NCBI RefSeq assembly: GCF_910585845.1
Contig: NZ_CAJUHF010000012.1
Span: 15,814 to 79,813, forward strand
Source of the DNA: an uncultured Bacteroides sp.
GTDB lineage: Bacteria > Bacteroidota > Bacteroidia > Bacteroidales > Bacteroidaceae
Length of the DNA stretch: 64,000 nt
Direction of reading: 5' to 3'
Both the position numbers and the translations under genes were made by a program. Positions within the stretch are counted from its first letter, which is position 1. Every line of letters starts with the position of its first letter. Below, piece by piece: positions 9,036 through 16,318 of the stretch. The notes under the pieces were generated by a model. The model saw nothing but the letters and a program-made list of their open reading frames with translations. It did no database searches and was not told the DNA's origin.

Positions 9036-9649
9036 ATCTGTTTTAGTTCTTCAATGTTTTTTCTTGCGTTATTGATATTTTTGTAGACCACTTTCTTGTA
9101 GAACAAGTAGATGACAGCGACGTCGAATACGATGAAGACCAAGATTAGTACGGTTTGGATTTTCCAGTCCGCCCTATAGTACCCCATCACCCAATAGTTG
9201 AGTACATTGAACAGTATCGCCCATATCGAGGTGGCAATGATCTCATACTTGGTCCATCGGCGGAAGTTCTCCATACGTTTACTGACAACGGCTATCGGCA
9301 TCTCGTCTATCCGGGTATCCATCATCCACCGATAGGTTCTGTAATCCCACCAGATGCCCGCCAGTATGCTGACACAGAGGAAAACCACAAATGTGTTGAT
9401 TTTAGGTTGCCATTCTGCACTGATATGAAAGACGGACGGTATCAGCCAAATGGTCAGGAGTAGTGTCAGTCCTACTATTCCGATGCTCAAAGAGAGGCGT
9501 TGCAGGCTACTGAGGCGTCCTATGCTTTTCTGTGCATCCGCTTTATGGGTGGCAATCATCTTCGCAATCTGCGTTTCGTCAGTCAGTTTTTTCCGCTTCA
9601 GATGTTCGTCCAGGGTGTTCCAGCTCTTCTTCAGTTCATCCAGTTCCAT
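9023..9649 (-). CDS. Membrane protein paired with ECF sigma factor, possible anti-sigma
   Basis: 208 residues, no family named with certainty. An acidic/basic N-terminus (MELDELKKSWNTLDEHLKRK) is followed by about four hydrophobic helices (near residues 53-72, 85-103, 134-155 and 163-183) and a charged C-terminal tail. It starts one base after the sigma-factor stop, so it is translated from the same mRNA. Position and the cytoplasmic N-terminal helix suggest a regulator of the sigma factor, but no zinc motif or FecR domain is visible. Anti-sigma function is inference only. Confidence 0.7.
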   Translation of the reverse strand: MELDELKKSWNTLDEHLKRKKLTDETQIAKMIATHKADAQKSIGRLSSLQRLSLSIGIVGLTLLLTIWLIPSVFHISAEWQPKINTFVVFLCVSILAGIWWDYRTYRWMMDTRIDEMPIAVVSKRMENFRRWTKYEIIATSIWAILFNVLNYWVMGYYRADWKIQTVLILVFIVFDVAVIYLFYKKVVYKNINNARKNIEELKQICTD

Positions 9650-9650
9650 A

Positions 9651-10136
9651 TTATTCCTTCTTATTCATTTTTTTAAGTTTGTCTTTAATCCGGCTGATTC
9701 GGGTGGCGACGTTTGTCAGTGTCAGTCCGGTGATTTCAGCAATTTCTTCGTAGCTTTTCTCTTCCAGATAGAGCAGGATGATGGATTTCTCCAATTGTCC
9801 CAGCCGGTTGATCATCCGGTAGAGTTGCTTCAGCATGGTTTGCATCTCGTCCGACTCCTCTATGCGGTCTGACGCTTGGTTCAGTGCCACGATTTCGGGA
9901 ATATTTTTCTCTTTGCGGATGAAACTGATGCAAGTGTTCAGGGCGATGCGGTATATCCATGTGGATATCTTACATTCTCGTCTGAACTTGGGGTAGGCTT
10001 TCCACAAGTTGAGTACGACGTCTTGATACAGGTCGTTGAGCGTTGCATTGGGTGTGGTGTACAGGTAGCACACCTTATAAATGACGCGTTCATATTCCCG
10101 TATCATGGACAGGAACTCTTGTTCTACGTTCTCCAT
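9651..10136 (-). CDS. ECF-subfamily RNA polymerase sigma factor
   Basis: 161 residues, usual ECF length. Region 2 is seen in TLNDLYQDVVLNLWKAYPKF and ISTWIYRIALNTCISFIRK; region 4 with its helix-turn-helix is seen in YLEEKSYEEIAEITGLTLTNVATRISRIKDKL. First gene of a three-gene operon with the membrane protein and the phosphoesterase. A TACTTTTG box (complement of 10171-10178) lies 34 bp upstream without a clear -33 partner, so the promoter may be self-recognised (inference). A lipoprotein/barrel operon faces away from it at 10.6 kb and is a candidate target. Confidence 0.92.
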   Translation of the reverse strand: MENVEQEFLSMIREYERVIYKVCYLYTTPNATLNDLYQDVVLNLWKAYPKFRRECKISTWIYRIALNTCISFIRKEKNIPEIVALNQASDRIEESDEMQTMLKQLYRMINRLGQLEKSIILLYLEEKSYEEIAEITGLTLTNVATRISRIKDKLKKMNKKE

Positions 10137-10283
10137 GCTTTCGTTTTAGTTGCTTTGATATTGTTAGTTGCAAAAGTAGTCAGAAAATCACAAAGGGTGG
10201 TATATTTTTTGTCCGGTTAGTTGTATTTTTCGTATGCTTATGTGGGAAAAGAGTTATTTTAGTTAAAATATCCCGAAAATACG

Positions 10284-10315
10284 TTTGCTTATATTAAATA
10301 TCTACTCTATTTTTG
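10284..10315 (+). promoter_or_regulatory. Consensus Bacteroides promoter of the lipoprotein operon
   Basis: TTTG (10284-10287), a 20-bp spacer and TATTTTTG (10308-10315) match the consensus exactly. Transcription should start near 10322, leaving a leader of about 250 nt that contains the 11-bp array. Confidence 0.75.
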
Positions 10316-10440
10316 CTTTGGTGAAGCAAGGGAAAGGTCTTATTTTAAACTTATTTAAGTTGCCTTCGAGAGGGGGATCCGGTCCTTATTTTGTCCGCTT
10401 TGTTTCCGTATTTTTTTCTGTTCTATAGGGTTGGACAAAC

Positions 10441-10484
10441 TATGGAGCAGGTATGGAGTTGGTATGGAGCGGGTATGGAGGAGA
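10441..10484 (+). repeat. 11-bp tandem array A (4 units)
   Basis: Four back-to-back units TATGGAGCAGG, TATGGAGTTGG, TATGGAGCGGG and TATGGAGGAGA. They lie in the predicted untranslated leader of the following gene. The unit length is not a multiple of three. Confidence 0.9.
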
Positions 10485-10574
10485 ACTTTTGTCGGTTTCC
10501 GGAATATTTCATAAAATGGTTTCGGGATGTTGTGTAACTGGATTTGTAATGTTATATAAATATAATACGATATG

Positions 10575-11396
10575 ATGAAAAAGAATTTTTTTGTTGGAGG
10601 ATGCTTGGCGGCGTTGCTGTGCTTTTCGGCATGTGATGTCGATGAACCCATGTTGCCGAGTTTCCCTGTTTCTGAGATTACTCTGAATAATGTGATTAAC
10701 TTGACGGAAGGAGTACCGGAACGGGTATATCAGGAGGGAGAGACCTTTGAAGACCAGTCGTCTCCTGTGTATTATTTTAGTGGACGTGTGGTCCGGGATT
10801 CGTATTTGCAGAATTTGGAAGAAGTGCGCATTGGCATATCGCCTGTGAAGGAGTATTTGTTGGATGAGAATTTTGGGAATTACATGTATGGAAATGGGGT
10901 AAAAACTGAGGTATGCAGTGTTTATGATGAAGATTCATATCAGTACATTTGGTCGTTCGACAGGGAGCCTTGGGAGGCTGGTACGTATTATTACCGGACT
11001 GTGACTTATGCATGGGGTATATACAATACTCCCGGTATACTGGGTGAGTGCTTGAATGAACCTTATAGTCGTGTGTACAGCGAGATAAAGTCCTTTACAA
11101 TTCCTTCCATGTACCTTCCGGATATATCGTCTTATTTCTTGTATGATACGGGAATCTATATACGTTTTAAACTTCGTGATACATTGGAGAATGCACCCCG
11201 CATAGGGATATGTTTTACGAAAGAAGAGAATGCACCTGTGATTGCAGACGGATGCAGAGAAAAAGAATACCAACCGGACATTGATTATTATTTCTTCGAT
11301 TATCCGGGGGAAAGAGGAATTTGGAATGTGCGTCCTTATGTCAAGTTATCCGACGGGACGGTAGTTTATGGTTATGTTCGTAAAATGCAAATCTGA
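10575..11396 (+). CDS. Predicted outer-surface lipoprotein of unknown function
   Basis: About 273 residues; two ATGs occur in tandem at 10572 and 10575 and either may be used. A lysine-led signal peptide ends in a lipobox, LLCFSAC, followed by DVDE, acidic residues that favour surface export of lipoproteins in Bacteroides. The body is rich in Tyr, Asp and Glu with beta-strand-like patches (PVYYFSGRVVRDSYLQNLEEVRIGIS) and may form two related beta-sandwich modules. I do not recognise the family. It is followed after 7 bp by two carboxypeptidase-regulatory/barrel proteins, so the three probably make an envelope complex. Confidence 0.75.
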   Translation: MKKNFFVGGCLAALLCFSACDVDEPMLPSFPVSEITLNNVINLTEGVPERVYQEGETFEDQSSPVYYFSGRVVRDSYLQNLEEVRIGISPVKEYLLDENFGNYMYGNGVKTEVCSVYDEDSYQYIWSFDREPWEAGTYYYRTVTYAWGIYNTPGILGECLNEPYSRVYSEIKSFTIPSMYLPDISSYFLYDTGIYIRFKLRDTLENAPRIGICFTKEENAPVIADGCREKEYQPDIDYYFFDYPGERGIWNVRPYVKLSDGTVVYGYVRKMQI

Positions 11397-11403
11397 CAGT
11401 AGT

Positions 11404-12273
11404 ATGAAAAGAGTGATTATGACGATATGCCTGATGGCAGCTGGTGTGGCAGCCCTCATGGCGCAGCAGACACGTGATGTGAAAGGTGTGGTAACGGACA
11501 AGAAAGGTGTCCCCGTGGTGGGTGCTGAGGTACTTGTGGAAGGCACTACGATCAGTACGATTACTGACTTGGATGGTAATTTCCTCTTGAGGGAAGTGCC
11601 GGTGGAGGCAGGAAAGGTCATTGTGACTTCCGTCGGCATGAATACGGAAGAGATTGACATCAACAGTCCGATTATGCTGGCTTCGCGCCCCCGGAAACTG
11701 TCGTTGGTGGTGGAAGCCGGGTTGGACGGAAGCCGCTATACGGTGAATAGTGGCAATGCCCTGATGGGCTATCATGTCGGTGTGGGATTGGAAGTACGCC
11801 GGTCGAAGCGGTGGGCGTTCAGGCCGATGCTGCAATTGGCAAGCCGGGGTACGGAGTATGTCTATTCCGATGAACGGTATGAGTTTAAGGAGACCTGGAA
11901 GCCGTTGGTGCTGGATATGCCTTTGAACTTTCTGTTGAGGTATGAACTGGGTAGTCGGATGAATCTGGTGTTCTCCTTCGGTCCTGTGTTGTCGTGGGGA
12001 CTTAGCGGTAAGGTGACTTACGGCGGAACTGGAATGGAAGAAAAGGAATATGAGATATATAAAAAGATGTATCCCAGTGATTGGGGCGGTCCAGACCATG
12101 CGTTGCTGCATCGTTTCGGAGTGGGGCTGACCTATGGGGTAGGCGTAGAATACAAGAAACTGCTGGTAGGAGTGGTCGGCAAGAGCATGCTCATGATGAC
12201 GGAGGATGACGGCATCAATACGGCCGAAGAGCACAACCTGGTGTTGGGTGCCAGTGTATCTTATCGTTTTTAA
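11404..12273 (+). CDS. Outer-membrane beta-barrel protein with CarboxypepD_reg-like plug domain
   Basis: I place the start at the ATG at 11404, which gives a proper signal peptide (MKRVIMTICLMAAGVAALMAQ) and 289 residues; the open frame extends 36 bp further upstream but without a signal. Residues about 25-85 are a carboxypeptidase regulatory-like domain (DVKGVVTDKKGVPVVGAEVLVEG...TDLDGNFLL). The rest alternates hydrophobic strands of a small PorT-like barrel and ends with the aromatic-terminated strand LGASVSYRF. It is a paralogue of the next gene. Confidence 0.85.
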   Translation: MKRVIMTICLMAAGVAALMAQQTRDVKGVVTDKKGVPVVGAEVLVEGTTISTITDLDGNFLLREVPVEAGKVIVTSVGMNTEEIDINSPIMLASRPRKLSLVVEAGLDGSRYTVNSGNALMGYHVGVGLEVRRSKRWAFRPMLQLASRGTEYVYSDERYEFKETWKPLVLDMPLNFLLRYELGSRMNLVFSFGPVLSWGLSGKVTYGGTGMEEKEYEIYKKMYPSDWGGPDHALLHRFGVGLTYGVGVEYKKLLVGVVGKSMLMMTEDDGINTAEEHNLVLGASVSYRF

Positions 12274-12302
12274 CTATCTAATATGTATAAAGAAATAGAA
12301 TC

Positions 12303-13151
12303 ATGAAAAAGATTATCATATTGCTTGTGGCAGGATTATGCTTTTCGGGTACTGCCTTGGCGCAAGGGCTGAATCTGAAGGGTCGTTTTATTGATAAGGA
12401 TTATTATCCGTTGAAGGGTGCAAAGGTCACGCTGAAAGGCACGAATCAGAGCACTACTACAGACAAGAAGGGAAATTTCTATTTTGAAAATGCTCCGCTG
12501 ACGTCCGATTCACTTTTAGTGGAGAGCACGAAGAAAGACCAGACTATCTCGTCATTGGTAATGGTCAGGATGGACGAACAGTTCGTTCCGAAACGTTTCT
12601 CTTGGTTTGCAAAGGCAGGCGTGGGAGTCAGCTTGATATCAGATGGAATAGGGGTAAAGAAGCCTGCGTTCCATCTTGGTGCAGGTATCGACCTTAAACT
12701 TTCCAAGCATTGGTCTTTCCAGCCTGCTCTTCAGTTTGTGTATAGTAATATGTGGACTGAAACAGAGATGGATGTTGTTTCACCTGATGGGTACACTTAT
12801 TCTTCATACCGTGATGTCGAATATGAGGTAAACACTTTGGAATTGCCGCTTACTTTTGCGTTGAAGTATTATTCGAAACGGAGCCGGGGAGTTATGATAA
12901 ACTTCGGACCTTATGTTTCTTATGGTTTGAGCGGGAAGACTAAGATAGAACCTGATAGCTATTCTTCGGGATATGAGAATATACCGACTGAAATAGACTT
13001 GTTTGGCAATCATTTCGGGGGAGGATTCGCCTATGGCATCAACTGGGACATAAACCATATTCTGTTCGGTTTCACCGGACGTGTGGGGGTAATATCCAGT
13101 GAACTGGATTCCCGCGTGGGAATAATGTTTGAAGTGGGATACCGCTTCTGA
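12303..13151 (+). CDS. Outer-membrane beta-barrel protein, paralogue of preceding gene
   Basis: 282 residues with signal peptide MKKIIILLVAGLCFSGTALAQ, a carboxypeptidase regulatory-like fold (LKGRFIDKDYYPLKGAKVTLKG...DKKGNFYFENAP) and a C-terminal barrel ending MFEVGYRF. Shared blocks with the gene before it (SFQPALQF / FRPMLQLA, NFGPYVSYGLSGK / SFGPVLSWGLSGK) show tandem duplication. Probably a non-TonB small barrel; function unknown. Confidence 0.85.
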   Translation: MKKIIILLVAGLCFSGTALAQGLNLKGRFIDKDYYPLKGAKVTLKGTNQSTTTDKKGNFYFENAPLTSDSLLVESTKKDQTISSLVMVRMDEQFVPKRFSWFAKAGVGVSLISDGIGVKKPAFHLGAGIDLKLSKHWSFQPALQFVYSNMWTETEMDVVSPDGYTYSSYRDVEYEVNTLELPLTFALKYYSKRSRGVMINFGPYVSYGLSGKTKIEPDSYSSGYENIPTEIDLFGNHFGGGFAYGINWDINHILFGFTGRVGVISSELDSRVGIMFEVGYRF

Positions 13152-13174
13152 ACGACACCGGGGGATCCGCACAC

Positions 13175-14077
13175 CTATAGGTTGGCAGCTAAGAACCTGC
13201 TTACTTTCTCTACTGCCATCCCCCGGCGTTTTGCATAGTCCTCCAACTGGTCTTTCCCTATCTTCCCGACCGCGAAATAGCGTGCGGCGGGATGTGCAAA
13301 CATCAGTCCGCAGACAGTGGCATGAGGGTACATTGCCCCGTTTTCGGTCAGGCTGATTCCGATTTGCCCCATGTGCAGTAGCTTGTCCAGCAGAAAGTTG
13401 ACCGACTGGTCGGGCAGGGAAGGATAACCCACGGCGGGACGTATGCCCTGAAAATCTTCTTTCAATAATTCCGGAATGCTGAGATTCTCTTCTTTGGCAT
13501 ATCCCCAAGCTACTTTACGTACATATTCGTGCATTTTTTCCGTGGCAGCTTCGGCAAGGCGGTCGGCAAGCGTCTGAACTAACAGATGCTTGTAGGGGTC
13601 GTCCGCGTGCAACAGTTCCACTTCTCCGTCGCATGAGGCGGCAAAGATGCCCACCGTATCGGTTACGCCCGACGAAAGCGGCCGGACAAAGTCGCTCAGG
13701 CAGAGAAAAGGAGCACCGTCCGGCTGAGGTGTCTGTTGGCGAAGCAAGGGGAGGGGTATGCCGTCCAATAGCAGATTATCCCCGTCGGCATTCGCCTTGC
13801 AGAGACGGTAGACGGAGTGTACGCGGAAATCCCGGTCCAAGAGGTCGAGCATCCGGTTTGCCTCCTTCAGTAGCTGCATGGCTTCGGCTGCCTTGGCGCG
13901 TTCCTCTTCCGGAAAGCCTGCAAGCCACATGGCACGGCAGGCGTCGCATCCATGAATGTGGGCTATCGTTGCAAAACGGGGTTGGAATCCCCAAGCATGA
14001 AAAAAGTAAAGCCAGTTCACGTAGGGAACTACTTCGTGGATGGAGTAGGTCAGTACTTCGGTTACGTTGTTGGGCAT
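13175..14077 (-). CDS. Stand-alone methionine synthase (MetH) B12-reactivation domain protein
   Basis: 300 residues matching the C-terminal activation module of MetH: LCLSDFVRPLSSG, ADRLAEAATEKMHEYVRKVAWGY, GIRPAVGYPSLPDQ, SLTENGAMYPHATVCGL and YFAVGKIGKDQLEDYAKR. In E. coli this module binds AdoMet and reductively re-methylates oxidised cob(II)alamin. Here it is a separate polypeptide, so it must act in trans on a MetH lacking that domain, which is not in this window. It starts 3 bp after the dihydroorotase stop. The first 100 residues include HGCDACRAMW, not obviously part of the domain. Confidence 0.85.
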   Translation of the reverse strand: MPNNVTEVLTYSIHEVVPYVNWLYFFHAWGFQPRFATIAHIHGCDACRAMWLAGFPEEERAKAAEAMQLLKEANRMLDLLDRDFRVHSVYRLCKANADGDNLLLDGIPLPLLRQQTPQPDGAPFLCLSDFVRPLSSGVTDTVGIFAASCDGEVELLHADDPYKHLLVQTLADRLAEAATEKMHEYVRKVAWGYAKEENLSIPELLKEDFQGIRPAVGYPSLPDQSVNFLLDKLLHMGQIGISLTENGAMYPHATVCGLMFAHPAARYFAVGKIGKDQLEDYAKRRGMAVEKVSRFLAANL

Positions 14078-14080
14078 ACG

Positions 14081-15433
14081 TTATTGGGGTTGATCGAATC
14101 TCAGTTCTTCGCCGCGATAGGCTTCGTCTACTTTTCCGTCACTGTAAATCAGGTGCCCGTTGGCAAATGTCTTCTCCACTTTCCAGTGGAAAGAGCGTCC
14201 TTCGAGCGGGCTCCATCCGCATTTGCTCAAGATGCCGTCGGCGGTGACTTCCCACTGTCCGGAGTGGCTGACCAGTACAAGGTCTGCCTGATATCCCTTG
14301 CGGATATAGCCTCGTTTGCGTATGCCATATATCCGTGCAGGCGCATGGCACATTTTCTCCACAACGGTTTCTATGGGGAAGACACCTTCTTCCGCCAGTT
14401 CGAGCATGCAGACCAAAGAGTATTGAATCATGGGCATGCCTGACATGGCTTTCAGTGCACCGCCCGCTTTCTCGCTCAGCAGGTGAGGGGCGTGGTCGGT
14501 GGCAATCACGTCGATAAGTCCGCTCTTTACAGCTTCCCGCAAGGCAAGGCGGTCCCCTTGTTTCTTGATGGCGGGGTTACACTTGATGCGTGTGTCCAGC
14601 TCCTTGTGGTCGTGCTGTGTGAACATCAGGTGGGCGATGCATGCTTCGGCTGTGATCAGCTTGTCTTCCGGCAGTTCGTCGCTGAACAGTCGCAGTTCCC
14701 TTGCCGTAGAGACATGGAGCACGTGCAGGCGTGCGCCTGCCAAAGTGGCCATGCGGACAGCCAGTTCCGTCGAAGAGTAGCAAGCCTCCGCCGAACGTAT
14801 GAGAGGGTGGCGGCTGATGGGGACGTCGGGACGGTTGGCATACAGCTCTTTGTAGTGTTCCGTATTCTTACGGATGATGTCCTGGTTTTCGCAATGGGCG
14901 GCAATCAGCATGTCGGTGCCATTGAAGATATTCAGCAGGCTGCTCGTCTTGTCCACCAGCATGTTTCCGGTGCTGGAGCCCATGAAGAGCTTGATGCCGC
15001 ATACGCGGTTTTTGTCCAGTTTGTGGAACTCTGTGTGGTTGTCGTTGGTGGCGCCGAAGTAGCAGGAGTGGTTGACGATACACTTCTCGTTCAGCAGCTC
15101 CATCTTCTGTAGCAGGGCTTCAATGGTGGTAGTCTGCGGTTGCGTGTTGGGCATGTCCATGATGGAGGTAACTCCACCGGCAGCTGCGGCGCAGCTCTCG
15201 GTGAAGATGTCCGCTTTGTGCGTCAGTCCGGGGTCGCGGAAGTGCACATGGTCGTCGATGATACCCGGCAGCAGGTAGTAGCCTGTGGCATCTATGGTTT
15301 CATCGCAAGGAGAGGTGGGTGCTTCTCCGCGGGTCAGCACTTCGGCTATCATGCCGTTCTCAATCACGACGGAGCCTTTCACCGAACGTCCCTCGTTCAC
15401 TATCGTTGCGTTGTGTATCAGTGTTCTCTTCAT
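14081..15433 (-). CDS. pyrC: Dihydroorotase
   Basis: 450 residues, class I (longer) dihydroorotase/AllB-like amidohydrolase. Zinc ligands are seen in DDHVHFRDPGLTHK (HxH), H in NHSCYFG, HVLHVSTA and ATDHAPHL; GIKLFMGSSTGNM supplies the region of the carboxylated lysine or its replacement. It makes L-dihydroorotate from carbamoyl aspartate in pyrimidine synthesis. Allantoinase is the alternative, but no purine-degradation genes are near. Middle gene of a minus-strand trio with the mannosyltransferase and MetH reactivation protein. Confidence 0.88.
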   Translation of the reverse strand: MKRTLIHNATIVNEGRSVKGSVVIENGMIAEVLTRGEAPTSPCDETIDATGYYLLPGIIDDHVHFRDPGLTHKADIFTESCAAAAGGVTSIMDMPNTQPQTTTIEALLQKMELLNEKCIVNHSCYFGATNDNHTEFHKLDKNRVCGIKLFMGSSTGNMLVDKTSSLLNIFNGTDMLIAAHCENQDIIRKNTEHYKELYANRPDVPISRHPLIRSAEACYSSTELAVRMATLAGARLHVLHVSTARELRLFSDELPEDKLITAEACIAHLMFTQHDHKELDTRIKCNPAIKKQGDRLALREAVKSGLIDVIATDHAPHLLSEKAGGALKAMSGMPMIQYSLVCMLELAEEGVFPIETVVEKMCHAPARIYGIRKRGYIRKGYQADLVLVSHSGQWEVTADGILSKCGWSPLEGRSFHWKVEKTFANGHLIYSDGKVDEAYRGEELRFDQPQ

Positions 15434-15483
15434 AAATTCAGTGGATAGATGATGGTTGATAATTGACAGGAGGCAGCGACGGA

Positions 15484-16227
15484 TTACGATTTATATTTGT
15501 GGAACAGGCTGTTCCATTTCAGTCGAATCACCCCGAAGACTGCTTCCCCAAAGATACTGCTATTCATTTTTGAAGTGCCCAGTTCACGGTTGATGAAGAT
15601 GACGGGAACTTCTTTTATTTTGAAACCATATTTATAGGCAGTGAACTTCATCTCAATCTGGAAAGCATACCCTTTGAAGCGGATGCCGTCGAGGGGAATG
15701 GTCTCCAGCACCTTCCGGCGGTAGCACTTGAATCCTGCGGTGGTGTCGTGCACCGGCAGTCCGGTGATGACGCGCACATATTTCGAGGCAAAGTAGGACA
15801 TCAGCACGCGCCCCATGGGCCAGTTCACTACGTTAACGCCGCTGACGTAACGCGAACCAATGGACACGTCGGCACCCTCTTCGGCACAGGCCTTATACAA
15901 GCGCGGAAGGTCGGCAGGGTTGTGACTGAAGTCGGCATCCATCTCGAAAATATACTCGTAGTGATGCTCCAGCGACCACTTGAAACCTGCAATGTAGGCG
16001 GTTCCCAATCCCAGTTTCCCTTTTCGCTCTATCATGAACAGGCGTTCGGGAAATTCCTGTTGTAACGTTCTGACAATGGCGGCAGTTCCGTCGGGTGAGC
16101 CGTCTTCGATGATAAGGATGTGGAATACTTTCTCCAGGGCGAAAACGGCACGGATGATGTTTTCGATGTTCTCCCGTTCGTTATATGTGGGAATAATGAC
16201 AATGCTGTCCGATGTTTGCATATTCAT
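15484..16227 (-). CDS. Polyprenol monophosphomannose synthase (GT2)
   Basis: GT2 family enzyme: SIVIIPTYNERENIENI at the N-terminus, LIIEDGSPDGTA (nucleotide-binding D), EMDADFSHNPADLP (DxD-type metal site), and RFKGYAFQIEMKFTAYKYGFKIKEVPVIFINR. This pattern is that of dolichol/polyprenol-phosphate mannosyltransferases without the membrane extension. I start it at the ATG at 16227 (or 16221); an upstream ATG at 16254 overlaps a TAACTTTG promoter box (16252-16259 complement) and is unlikely. It would supply polyprenol-P-mannose for protein O-glycosylation or glycolipids. Confidence 0.85.
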   Translation of the reverse strand: MNMQTSDSIVIIPTYNERENIENIIRAVFALEKVFHILIIEDGSPDGTAAIVRTLQQEFPERLFMIERKGKLGLGTAYIAGFKWSLEHHYEYIFEMDADFSHNPADLPRLYKACAEEGADVSIGSRYVSGVNVVNWPMGRVLMSYFASKYVRVITGLPVHDTTAGFKCYRRKVLETIPLDGIRFKGYAFQIEMKFTAYKYGFKIKEVPVIFINRELGTSKMNSSIFGEAVFGVIRLKWNSLFHKYKS

Positions 16228-16302
16228 AAAAAAGGGGGTTTTTATTGGGAACAAAGTTAAGCGTTTTCCTTTATATACGAATTAAAACTAAGGATTATTT
16301 AG

Positions 16303-16310
16303 TAATTTTG
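16303..16310 (+). promoter_or_regulatory. -7 box of mfd, near-leaderless
   Basis: TAATTTTG ends 8 bp before the mfd ATG at 16319 (second ATG at 16322), so an mRNA from it would have almost no leader. No good -33 TTTG is seen. Confidence 0.45.
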
Positions 16311-16318
16311 CGCCCGTT

